5,533 nt of DNA from Pseudomonadota bacterium (GTDB lineage: Bacteria > Pseudomonadota > Gammaproteobacteria > Steroidobacterales > Steroidobacteraceae): the NCBI GenBank assembly GCA_947454665.1, contig CANGMU010000167.1, positions 1 through 5,533 of the forward strand, given 5' to 3'. The translations under genes were made by a program, and so were the position numbers. The notes beneath the pieces are model-generated. The model was not told where the DNA came from, searched no databases, and saw nothing but the letters and a program-made list of their open reading frames with translations. Below, piece after piece: positions 1-5,533 of this stretch (positions are counted from its first letter, which is position 1; each line of letters begins with the position of its first letter).

Positions 1-139
1 ACGCGGTGTCTCGCAGGAAGACGCCGTGAACATGATCGTCAGCGGCTTCTGCAAGACCGTCTTCCGCGAGCTCCCGATGGAGTTCGCCGTCGAGGCGCAG
101 AACCTGCTGGCCGTGAGCCTTGAAGGAGCCGTGGGATGA
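1..139 (+). CDS. sufB: SufB C-terminal end (partial, 5' end outside window)
   Basis: This is the last 45 codons of a reading frame that enters from the left edge and ends at TGA 137-139. It reads RGVSQEDAVNMIVSGF, then LPMEFAVEAQNLL, then LEGAVG. That is the usual helical tail of SufB: an 'RG(I/V)...A...I..GF' helix, a conserved 'LP.E' segment and a closing 'LEG.VG'. SufB is the scaffold subunit of the cytosolic SufBC2D complex on which the nascent Fe-S cluster is built. The cluster-forming residues of the core lie upstream of the window and cannot be checked. The identity is strengthened by the following genes, sufC, sufD and sufS, in canonical order. The stop codon overlaps the sufC start (ATGA), so translation of the two is probably coupled. 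Confidence 0.93.
   Translation, partial: RGVSQEDAVNMIVSGFCKTVFRELPMEFAVEAQNLLAVSLEGAVG
122..128 (+). promoter_or_regulatory. ribosome binding site of sufC
   Basis: GAAGGAG lies inside the last codons of sufB, seven bases before the ATG at 136. It is the strongest Shine-Dalgarno match in the operon and fixes the sufC start. Strong initiation of SufC would suit a complex that needs two SufC per SufB and SufD, but that link is inference. Confidence 0.8.
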
Positions 140-897
140 GCGAAGCGATGTTGTCGATCCGGGGCCTGCGTGCCCGCGTGGGTGAGCGTGAAGTGCTGCG
201 GGGCATCGACCTCGACGTTCCCGCCGGCGAAGTCCACGCCATCATGGGTCCGAACGGCTCTGGCAAAAGCTCGCTGTCCAACGTGCTGGCCGGCAAGCCG
301 GGCTACGAAGTGCTGGGCGGCAGTGTCAGCTTCAAGGGCCAGGACCTGCTTGCGCTGTCGCCGGAGGTCAGGGCGCGCGAGGGCCTGTTCCTCGGCTTCC
401 AGTATCCGGTCGAGATCCCGGGTGTGAACAACGCCTACCTGCTCAAGGCGGCGCTGAACGCCGCGCGAGTGCACCGCGGCCTGGGCGAAGTGGATGCCTT
501 CGAGTTCCTGCAGCTCGTGAAGAAGAATATGCAGGTCATGAAGATGGACGAAGCCTTCCTGTCGCGTGGCGTCAACGAAGGCTTCTCGGGTGGCGAAAAG
601 AAGCGCAACGAGATCCTGCAGATGCTCGTGCTGGAGCCCTCGCTTGCCGTGCTCGACGAGACCGATTCCGGCCTCGATATCGACGCCCTCAAGATCGTCT
701 CGGCCGGCATCCAGACGCTGCGTGCGCCGGACCGCGCCATCGTGCTGGTCACGCACTATCAGCGCCTGCTGGACCATGTCGCCCCTGACCGCGTGCATGT
801 GCTGGCTCGCGGCCGTATCGTGAAGAGTGGCGGCCCGGAACTGGCGCTTGAGCTGGAAAAGCGCGGTTATGACTGGCTCCTCGAGGACGCCGCCTGA
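136..897 (+). CDS. sufC: SufC, Fe-S cluster assembly ATPase
   Basis: This is a 253-residue ABC-type ATPase without membrane segments, the normal length for SufC. It hydrolyses ATP in the soluble SufBC2D scaffold and drives the conformational change that allows cluster formation. Visible motifs in order are Walker A GPNGSGKS (residues 38-45), the Q-loop in LGFQYP (Gln89), the signature FSGGEKKR (150-157), Walker B LAVLDE ending in Glu175 and continuing into DETDSGLDIDAL, and the switch histidine in VTHY (His207). The 'FQYP.EIPGV' and 'GFSGGEKKRNEILQ' stretches are specific to SufC rather than to transporter ATPases. The ATG overlaps the sufB stop and is preceded by a good ribosome binding site. 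sufD starts one base after its stop. All catalytic residues are present and nothing suggests damage. Confidence 0.98.
   Translation: MSEAMLSIRGLRARVGEREVLRGIDLDVPAGEVHAIMGPNGSGKSSLSNVLAGKPGYEVLGGSVSFKGQDLLALSPEVRAREGLFLGFQYPVEIPGVNNAYLLKAALNAARVHRGLGEVDAFEFLQLVKKNMQVMKMDEAFLSRGVNEGFSGGEKKRNEILQMLVLEPSLAVLDETDSGLDIDALKIVSAGIQTLRAPDRAIVLVTHYQRLLDHVAPDRVHVLARGRIVKSGGPELALELEKRGYDWLLEDAA
883..887 (+). promoter_or_regulatory. probable ribosome binding site of sufD
   Basis: GAGGA near the end of sufC lies 11 bases before the ATG at 899. The spacing is slightly long, so initiation may depend partly on ribosomes finishing sufC one base upstream. It favours the 899 start over the in-frame ATG at 827, which would lie well inside sufC. 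Confidence 0.5.
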
Positions 898-898
898 C

Positions 899-2179
899 AT
901 GAGCACTGCGTTCACCGAACGGCTGTTGCAGGAGCACGCTGCGTTGCGTGTTTCCTTGCCCGACAGCATCGTGCCCGCGGCAGTCCGCGATGCCTCGCTG
1001 AAGCGTGCCGCCGAGACGGGCCTGCCCGGCCTGCGTGACGAAGGCTGGCGCTATGCCGACCTGCGACCCCTGCTCACGGCCACGCTCGGCACGGCGCAGG
1101 CGCCGAGCGAGACGGACTCTGCTCGAGCGCTGCTCCCGTCCGCGCTCGAAGGCATTCACCGCCTCGTCTATGTAAATGGCCGCTTCGCGCCGACGCTGTC
1201 GGCCGAATCAGGCGCCCTGTCCGGGCTTGCGGTGCAAGGCGCGACGCTGGCTGCCACGAACTGCGTGGCGGCGACAGCGGACGAACGCTTCGCCTGGCTC
1301 AACGATGCCTTTGCCGTTGACGGCGCCCAATACACCGTGCGCGGAGAACAGCAGCTGGAGCTGCTGTTCGTCACCGTGCCGACGACCTCCGCGGGCGCTT
1401 CGCACCCGCGCATCAGTCTTGCACTTGAAGCCGGGGCGCGGCTCACGCTGGTCGAACGCCACGTGGGCGGCAGCGAGGGCGGACTCGTGAACGTCCTGGT
1501 TCAGTGCCATCTGGGTCGCGATGCCACGCTGGAACATACCCGCCTGCAGGACAGCACGCGCGGCACGATCTTCCTCGACAGCCTGCTGGTCCGGCTGGAC
1601 GCAGGCAGCCACTACGACCTCACGCAGCTGCAGCTTGGCGCAGCCACGGCGCGCTCCGCCCTGCGTATCGACCTGGACGGCGAAGCCGCCCACGTCGACC
1701 TGCGGGCCTTGAGCCTGACCGACGCGCGACGGGTGCACGACATGACGATCCAGGTCACGCACCGCGGACGGCAGACGAAGAGTGAGCAGTTGCTGCGTGC
1801 AATCGCCAAGGACCGCTCCGGAACGAGCTTCGCAAGCCGTGTCGATGTCGCATCCACCGCAGGCGGCGCCGACTCGCAGCAGTCGCTCAAGGGACTGTTG
1901 GCCGATGCCGGCGCCGAGGTGAACCTGCGGCCGCAGCTGGAGATCTCGACCGACGAGGTCAAGGCGAGCCACGGCGCGACCACCGGCGCGCTCGACGACA
2001 CCATGTTGTTCTACCTGCTCTCGCGCGGGCTGGATCCGCAGACGGCACGCCAGCTGCTGGAATGGGCTTTCCTCGAAGACGTGATCTCGCGGATCGGCCG
2101 ACCCGAACTGCGACGCCAGGTCGAGCTCGCCACCCTCGACCACCTCGGCAACACGGCTGCAGAGGAAGCGCTGCGATGA
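899..2179 (+). CDS. sufD: SufD, SUF scaffold subunit
   Basis: This is a 426-residue SufD, the partner of SufB in the cytosolic SufBC2D complex and involved in iron acquisition and cluster assembly. The N-terminal helical part carries the family motif GLRDEGWRYADL (residues 44-55). The middle is the repetitive beta-helix core, and the C-terminal part contains DEVKASHGATTG, followed by the ALDDTMLFYLLSRGLD and ARQLLEWAFLEDVI helices that bind SufC. His358 in this motif corresponds to the conserved SufD histidine (His360 in E. coli) at the SufB-SufD interface. I chose ATG 899 because it directly follows the sufC stop. An in-frame ATG at 827 would overlap sufC by about 70 bases and adds residues unlike the family. 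The stop overlaps the sufS start (ATGA). It could only be confused with SufB, which the gene order and its shorter length exclude. Confidence 0.95.
   Translation: MSTAFTERLLQEHAALRVSLPDSIVPAAVRDASLKRAAETGLPGLRDEGWRYADLRPLLTATLGTAQAPSETDSARALLPSALEGIHRLVYVNGRFAPTLSAESGALSGLAVQGATLAATNCVAATADERFAWLNDAFAVDGAQYTVRGEQQLELLFVTVPTTSAGASHPRISLALEAGARLTLVERHVGGSEGGLVNVLVQCHLGRDATLEHTRLQDSTRGTIFLDSLLVRLDAGSHYDLTQLQLGAATARSALRIDLDGEAAHVDLRALSLTDARRVHDMTIQVTHRGRQTKSEQLLRAIAKDRSGTSFASRVDVASTAGGADSQQSLKGLLADAGAEVNLRPQLEISTDEVKASHGATTGALDDTMLFYLLSRGLDPQTARQLLEWAFLEDVISRIGRPELRRQVELATLDHLGNTAAEEALR
2161..2168 (+). promoter_or_regulatory. ribosome binding site of sufS
   Basis: AGAGGAAG at the 3' end of sufD contains GAGGA nine bases before the ATG at 2176. 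It supports this start over the upstream in-frame ATG at 2062, which lies inside sufD and has no such sequence at the right distance. Confidence 0.65.
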
Positions 2180-3405
2180 CCACACTCGCCTACGACGTCG
2201 CCGCCATTCGTGCCGACTTCCCGATCCTGTCGCGCACGGTCAACGGCAAGCCGCTGGCCTATCTCGACAGCGCGGCCTCCAGCCAACGGCCACGCGCAGT
2301 GCTGGAAGCCGTCGAGTATTACGAGACGAACCTGCACTCCAATGTGCACCGCGGCGTCCATACCCTGAGCCAGCTGGCGACGGACGCCTTCGAAGGCGCC
2401 CGCGACCGCGTACGCCGCTACCTCAACGCTGCGTCAACGCGCGAAGTTGTCTTCACGCGAGGCGCAACTGAGGGCATCAACCTGGTGGCCCAGGCCTGGG
2501 GCCGCAGCCACTTGCAGCGCGGCGACGAGATCCTGATCTCGGCGATGGAGCACCACGCGAACATCGTGCCCTGGCAGCTCATCAGCGAAACCACAGGTGC
2601 GAAACTGGTCGTCGTTCCGATCAACGACAGGGGCGAGCTTGATTTCGAGGCCTACCTGACCCTGCTCTCGTCCCGAACGAAGCTTGTTGCGATGACCCAC
2701 GTCTCGAACGCGCTGGGCACGGTTCTGCCGATCGCCCGGATCGTGGCCGAGGCGCGCGCGCGCGGCATCACGACGCTGGTGGATGGCGCACAAGCGATCG
2801 CCCATGAGGCCGTCGACGTCCAGGCGCTGGGCTGCGACTTCTACGTTTTCTCCGGTCACAAGCTCTATGCCCCCACCGGCACCGGCGTGCTCTACGGGCG
2901 CGAGGCCCTGCTGAACGCCATGCCCCCGTGGCAGGGCGGCGGCGACATGATCCGAACCGTGTCCTTCGAGAAGAGCACCTGGAACGAACTGCCCTACAAG
3001 TTCGAGGCGGGGACGCCGAACATCTCCGGCGTGATCGGTCTCGCTGCCGCGATGGACTACGTCGAATCCCTGGGGCTTGATCACATTGCCGCGCACGAGC
3101 GCAGCCTGCTGACGGAGGCCACGGCGGCCATCTCCGCCATCCCGGGCATCCGCATCCATGGCACGGCCGAGCACAAGGCCGGGGTGCTGTCGTTCACGCT
3201 GGAGGGTGTACATCCGCACGACCTCGGCACGATCCTCGACCACGAGGGCGTCGCGATCCGCGCCGGCCACCATTGCGCGATGCCGCTGATGGACCTGCTC
3301 GGCGTCCCGGCCACGGCCCGCGCTTCTTTCGGCTGCTACAGCACGCTGGCCGAAGTGCGGCAACTCATCAACGCAGTGCAGAAGGCACGCGAGGTGTTCG
3401 CCTGA
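2176..3405 (+). CDS. sufS: SufS, group II cysteine desulfurase
   Basis: This 409-residue PLP enzyme converts L-cysteine to alanine and carries the released sulfur as a persulfide for cluster assembly. Motifs seen are AMEHHANIVPW with His126 stacking over PLP, VDGAQAIAHE with Asp203 and Gln206 contacting the cofactor, FSGHKLYAPTGTGVLYG with the Schiff-base Lys229, and RAGHHCAMPLMDLLG with the persulfide-forming Cys367. The short loop before this cysteine and the GHHCAMPLM context mark the SufS type, not IscS/NifS. The residue numbers run three ahead of E. coli SufS (Lys226, Cys364), as expected for a slightly longer N-terminus. The ATG at 2176 overlaps the sufD stop. The family normally begins near 'YDV..IR.DFPIL', so the longer frame from 2062 is not used. 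The immediate downstream neighbour is its likely sulfur acceptor SufU. Confidence 0.97.
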   Translation: MTTLAYDVAAIRADFPILSRTVNGKPLAYLDSAASSQRPRAVLEAVEYYETNLHSNVHRGVHTLSQLATDAFEGARDRVRRYLNAASTREVVFTRGATEGINLVAQAWGRSHLQRGDEILISAMEHHANIVPWQLISETTGAKLVVVPINDRGELDFEAYLTLLSSRTKLVAMTHVSNALGTVLPIARIVAEARARGITTLVDGAQAIAHEAVDVQALGCDFYVFSGHKLYAPTGTGVLYGREALLNAMPPWQGGGDMIRTVSFEKSTWNELPYKFEAGTPNISGVIGLAAAMDYVESLGLDHIAAHERSLLTEATAAISAIPGIRIHGTAEHKAGVLSFTLEGVHPHDLGTILDHEGVAIRAGHHCAMPLMDLLGVPATARASFGCYSTLAEVRQLINAVQKAREVFA

Positions 3406-3851
3406 TGGAATTGCAGGACCTGTACCGCGAGGTCATCCTCGACCACAACAAGCGACCGCGAAACTTCGGTCGGCTCGACCCGCACGACGCCCTGGCCAAC
3501 GGACACAACCCGCTCTGCGGCGATCGCCTTACCATCACGCTGAACCTCGATGGTCAACGCATCGACGACGTGAAGTTCGAAGGCAATGGTTGCGCCATCT
3601 CGGTGGCCTCTGCGTCGATGATGACCGAGGCCATCAAGGGCAAGGAACGCAGCGAGGTCAACGCGCTCTTCGACAAGGTGCATGCGCTGCTCACGCAGCA
3701 GGATGCGCCCGCCGATGACCTCGGCAAGCTGGCCGCCCTGTCAGGCGTACGTGAATTCCCGGCCCGCGTGAAATGCGCGAGCCTGTGCTGGCACACCCTG
3801 AATGCCGCGCTGGCCGATGCGGACAACGCCTCCCCAATTTCCACCGAGTGA
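3405..3851 (+). CDS. sufU: SufU, zinc-type sulfur acceptor
   Basis: This is a 148-residue member of the IscU/NifU N-terminal fold family. It begins with the typical LYREVILDHNKRPRNFG segment (residues 6-22). The metal-site residues are Cys38 and Asp40 in NPLCGD, Cys63 in GNGCAIS and Cys124 in RVKCASL, matching the Cys/Asp/Cys/Cys zinc site of Bacillus SufU. The roughly 20-residue insertion between the second and third cysteines, seen here around residues 95-115, separates SufU from IscU. SufU accepts the persulfide sulfur from SufS and passes it to SufBCD, taking the place of SufE. There is an additional Cys128. The ATG shares one base with the sufS stop (TGATG), and GAGGT at 3391-3395 is a plausible ribosome binding site. 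Annotation pipelines often call such genes 'NifU-like' or 'IscU-like', but the operon and the insertion argue for SufU. Confidence 0.93.
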   Translation: MELQDLYREVILDHNKRPRNFGRLDPHDALANGHNPLCGDRLTITLNLDGQRIDDVKFEGNGCAISVASASMMTEAIKGKERSEVNALFDKVHALLTQQDAPADDLGKLAALSGVREFPARVKCASLCWHTLNAALADADNASPISTE

Positions 3852-3855
3852 CGCC

Positions 3856-4407
3856 ATGCACGGCTACGAAAACGAACCTTTTGTGATCGGCCGCAACGTG
3901 CAGGCCGTGCTCGTGCCGGCCGGCACAGCCGTCAACCTGCATCCCGGCCAGGCCGGCTACATCACGCAGGCCCTCGGTGGCAGCTTCACGCTCTACATCG
4001 AGGGGAACCTCTTCCGCCTCGCGGGCGTCGATGCCGATGCCATCGGCAAGGAAATCATGCTGCCGCCGGAGCTGCCGCCGAACGCGACGGAAGACGACGT
4101 GCGCGAACTGGCCTGGCAGCAGATGCGCAGCTGCTACGACCCCGAGATCCCGATCAATATCGTCGAGCTCGGACTGATCTATGAGTGCGCCGTACGGGCG
4201 AATGAGGACGGTTCGCGCCATGTAGACGTGCGTATGACGCTCACCGCGCCGGGCTGCGGCATGGGCGAGGTGCTGGTGCAGGACGTGAAGCAGAAGGTCG
4301 AGCTGATCCCGACCGTGCGTGAAGCACAGGTCGAGCTGATCTTCGATCCGCCCTGGAACCAGACGATGATGTCCGAGGCGGCACGCCTGCAGACCGGGAT
4401 GATGTGA
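3856..4407 (+). CDS. sufT: SufT, DUF59-type Fe-S maturation protein
   Basis: This 183-residue protein has two parts. The N-terminal region of about 70 residues contains VPAGTAVNLHPGQ and ITQALGGSFTLYIEGNLFRL, characteristic of long SufT proteins. A DUF59/MIP18-like domain follows from about residue 80, with DPEIPINIVELGLIYE beginning at Asp95, then MTLTAPGCGMGE with the conserved Cys134, and DPPWNQTMMSEAARLQ near the end. SufT homologues assist Fe-S protein maturation in the cytosol, and the eukaryotic MIP18 family acts in late delivery of clusters. The exact reaction is not settled. The start at 3856 lies four bases after the sufU stop. The in-frame ATG at 3802 would add 18 residues unlike the family and lies in sufU. 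The ribosome binding site is weak, suggesting reinitiation by ribosomes from sufU. Confidence 0.92.
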   Translation: MHGYENEPFVIGRNVQAVLVPAGTAVNLHPGQAGYITQALGGSFTLYIEGNLFRLAGVDADAIGKEIMLPPELPPNATEDDVRELAWQQMRSCYDPEIPINIVELGLIYECAVRANEDGSRHVDVRMTLTAPGCGMGEVLVQDVKQKVELIPTVREAQVELIFDPPWNQTMMSEAARLQTGMM

Positions 4408-4868
4408 TGCCGCAGCAGCTGGTGCTGCTACGTCACGGTGAAGCGCTGCCCGCTTCGCGTGGCATGCGGGACTTCGACCGGCCCCTGAGCGAAAAAGGAC
4501 GCGTCCAGGCACAAAGTGCTGCGCAGGCCATTTCCGCCATCATGGCCCGCCCTGACCTGATCCTGGCCAGTCGCGCGGTCCGGACCACGCAGACGGCGGA
4601 AACGGTGCGGGCGACCGCGTTCGCGGACGTTCCGGTGATCACCGATCCTGCGTTGTACCTTGCCACGCCGGACGCCCTGCTGGACGTCCTGCGCGGCCTG
4701 GACGAAGACTTCAGGAGCGTCCTGCTGGTCGGCCACAACCCGGGCATCAGCGAGGCCTGTGCCCGGCTTGCCGACGACGGTCGGCTGCTTTCGCTGCCGA
4801 CCGCCGGTTGGCGCTGCTTCGACACGCCTTACTTGGCGCGCGGATCCTTCTCGCCCAGTCCCGGATAG
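4407..4868 (+). CDS. SixA-type histidine phosphatase
   Basis: This is a 153-residue protein of the histidine phosphatase superfamily, small SixA-like branch. The phosphate pocket is visible: LLRHGE with the phospho-accepting His10 and Arg9, SRAVRTTQTAE with Arg59, and VGHNPG with His110. The DFDRPLSEKGR segment (residues 22-32) is also typical of this branch. SixA proteins remove phosphate from phosphohistidine proteins or other small substrates; the substrate here is unknown. The ATG shares one base with the sufT stop (TGATG). A GTG three bases earlier (4404) is an alternative start adding one residue. The gene appears to be the last of the SUF transcript. It ends in TAG, unlike the TGA stops of the genes before it. 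After LPTAGWRCFD the C-terminus looks short, and its last 13 codons lie antisense to the neighbouring gene. Confidence 0.87.
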   Translation: MPQQLVLLRHGEALPASRGMRDFDRPLSEKGRVQAQSAAQAISAIMARPDLILASRAVRTTQTAETVRATAFADVPVITDPALYLATPDALLDVLRGLDEDFRSVLLVGHNPGISEACARLADDGRLLSLPTAGWRCFDTPYLARGSFSPSPG

Positions 4869-5374
4869 AAGACGGCTCGATTGGGCATCGACTCGTTGTA
4901 GACGTGGCGCTGCTTGAAGAGCCACTTGCCGTTCACTTTCACGAGATCGTCCTCGTAGTGTCCGAAGTAAAGCAACTGCACGTCCTTCTGCGGCGTGTTG
5001 TTGGTGAGGGCGAACCAGTAGGCGATCGTCTTGGCCGTGTTGCCGTTCACGTCGATGACGTGGTTGATGATCTGGTGGCGCGTCCGCGGGCGCGACGTGG
5101 CACCTTCCGGGATGTCCACCTTCTTGCCGCCGCCGAAGCCCGACATGGCCTTGCGGATCGCCGCCTTGCCATGCTCATCGCCATACACCCAGATGAGTCG
5201 GCCGTCGTCGGCCCATGTCGACATGACCGTCTCGATGTCACCGGCATCCACGGCCACCATGTAGCGGTTGGAGAGATTCTGGATCTCCGCGCGGTCATCC
5301 GCGTAACCGGCCACGGCACTGCCCGAGGCCAGACCCAACAGGGCAACACCCAATCCCAGCAATGTCTTCTTCAC
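4829..5374 (-). CDS. exported SnoaL/NTF2-like protein
   Basis: This 181-residue protein has an N-terminal signal peptide and one NTF2-like (SnoaL-type) alpha+beta domain. After the signal peptide come the helix IQNLSNRYMVAVDAGDIE (residues 31-48), the STWADDG turn, the HGKAAIR helix (68-74), strands around RHQIINHVIDV (99-109, with His100 and His105), and a C-terminal strand GKWLFKQRHVYNE. SnoaL-type folds serve as small isomerases, dehydratases or ligand-binding proteins, and the sequence does not reveal the substrate. Export points to the periplasm. The start is GTG at 5374-5372, supported by AAGGAG eight bases upstream and by the signal peptide beginning there. It overlaps the stop of the upstream gene (GTGA), so the two form one transcription unit. 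The stop is TAA at 4831-4829, inside the end of the convergent phosphatase gene. Confidence 0.85.
   Translation of the reverse strand: MKKTLLGLGVALLGLASGSAVAGYADDRAEIQNLSNRYMVAVDAGDIETVMSTWADDGRLIWVYGDEHGKAAIRKAMSGFGGGKKVDIPEGATSRPRTRHQIINHVIDVNGNTAKTIAYWFALTNNTPQKDVQLLYFGHYEDDLVKVNGKWLFKQRHVYNESMPNRAVFYPGLGEKDPRAK
5309..5374 (-). other. signal peptide of the SnoaL-like protein
   Basis: Residues 1-22 form a classic Sec-type signal: a basic start (MKK), a hydrophobic core TLLGLGVALLGLA, then GSAVA followed by Gly23. Small residues at -3 and -1 (Ala-Val-Ala) predict cleavage after Ala22. There is no lipobox cysteine, so a lipoprotein is not expected. Confidence 0.8.
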
Positions 5375-5533
5375 GGTCGTTTCTCCTTGGCTTGATACGG
5401 ATTCGTCATGCGATAGGGCTGGAACACGGACACGGCATCAATGCGCGCGATGTGACCAGCCTCGATACGATGGACCTCGAACAGTTCGCGCGTCAGCGGG
5501 AAATTCACGGGGCCCTTCACGGCCAGGTCCCGT
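5371..5533 (-). CDS. C-terminal end of a second probable SnoaL/NTF2-like protein (partial)
   Basis: A reading frame enters from the right edge, beginning in frame at base 5532, and runs 53 codons to TGA at 5373-5371. It contains VNFPLTRELFEVHRIEAGHI, then ARIDAVSVFQPYRMTNPY, and ends in a polar tail AKEKRP. The pattern '(L/F)EV.RIE.G.I.RI.AV....PY.M' is the usual last beta-hairpin of NTF2/SnoaL-like proteins, in which two strands are joined by a Gly-containing turn. The fold assignment rests on this short piece and on the gene being coupled to another SnoaL-like gene, so it is tentative. The N-terminus is outside the window, so presence of a signal peptide cannot be judged. The TGA overlaps the next gene's GTG. 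Confidence 0.6.
   Translation of the reverse strand, partial: RDLAVKGPVNFPLTRELFEVHRIEAGHIARIDAVSVFQPYRMTNPYQAKEKRP
5383..5388 (-). promoter_or_regulatory. ribosome binding site deciding the GTG start
   Basis: On the minus strand the sequence is AAGGAG, with eight bases to the GTG at 5374. It lies within the last codons of the upstream gene. There is no ATG at a suitable distance, so this site settles GTG as the start codon of the SnoaL-like gene. Confidence 0.75.

Noticed and set aside
2062..2175. Longer N-terminus for SufS from the in-frame ATG at 2062
   Set aside because: The extra 38 residues lie inside sufD and are Arg/Pro-rich. The family N-terminus begins at the 2176 start, which has a ribosome binding site and the ATGA overlap.
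1208..2185. 325-codon open frame on the minus strand
   Set aside because: It is the shadow of sufD in GC-rich DNA. Its protein is low in recognisable motifs, rich in Arg/Val/Gln/Gly, and the plus strand carries clear SufD motifs throughout.
2434..3363. 309-codon open frame on the minus strand
   Set aside because: It is antisense to sufS, whose active-site motifs are intact over the same region. The minus-strand product resembles no family I know.
3691..4512. 273-codon open frame on the minus strand spanning sufU, sufT and the phosphatase gene
   Set aside because: It crosses three well-supported genes, and its composition (His/Arg/Gly/Ala) is typical of a GC-rich antisense frame.
4840..4846. 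GGATCC palindrome near the convergent junction, considered as part of a terminator
   Set aside because: It is a six-base restriction-type palindrome without a longer stem or T run, so it does not support a terminator.
5371..5374. Possible frameshift joining the two SnoaL-like frames into one gene
   Set aside because: The second frame begins with a proper signal peptide and has its own AAGGAG. The first ends with a polar tail after a complete fold end, so two coupled genes explain it better.
4808..5395. 195-codon open frame on the plus strand
   Set aside because: It is the antisense of the SnoaL-like gene. The minus strand has a signal peptide, a ribosome binding site and domain motifs, and this frame has none.

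Overview
This window is GC-rich, densely packed proteobacterial-type chromosome. It has short intergenic gaps, many ATGA/TGATG stop-start overlaps and mostly TGA stops. Most of it (about 1-4407, + strand) is a SUF iron-sulfur cluster assembly operon in the order sufB(3' end)-sufC-sufD-sufS-sufU-sufT. This is followed without a gap by a SixA-type histidine phosphatase gene. I would guess a gammaproteobacterium of the Xanthomonadales/Nevskiales/Steroidobacterales kind, because SUF operons carrying SufU and SufT and no sufE fit that area. This is inference from gene content and base composition, not from a marker gene.

Layout: 1-139 is the C-terminus of SufB, cut by the window edge. Then come sufC (136-897, ABC-type ATPase), sufD (899-2179, scaffold partner), sufS (2176-3405, PLP cysteine desulfurase), sufU (3405-3851, zinc-type sulfur acceptor), sufT (3856-4407, DUF59/MIP18-like accessory protein) and the phosphatase gene (4407-4868). 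Together they would run the pathway as follows. SufS takes sulfur from cysteine and passes it to SufU. SufBCD receives sulfur and iron and builds a cluster with SufC ATP hydrolysis. SufT helps maturation of client proteins. The usual regulator and promoter would lie upstream of sufB, outside the window. No sufA- or sufE-like gene is visible.

The right end (4829-5533, - strand) is a separate convergent unit of two NTF2/SnoaL-like genes coupled by a GTGA overlap: the 3' end of one at the window edge, then a complete one with a signal peptide. Its 3' end overlaps the 3' end of the phosphatase gene by 40 bases on the opposite strand, with no recognisable terminator between them.

The core is a known system in good condition, and I do not see an undescribed system here. 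The points worth a second look are the histidine phosphatase coupled to the SUF operon, its unusual C-terminus and antisense overlap, and the paired SnoaL-like genes of unknown substrate.
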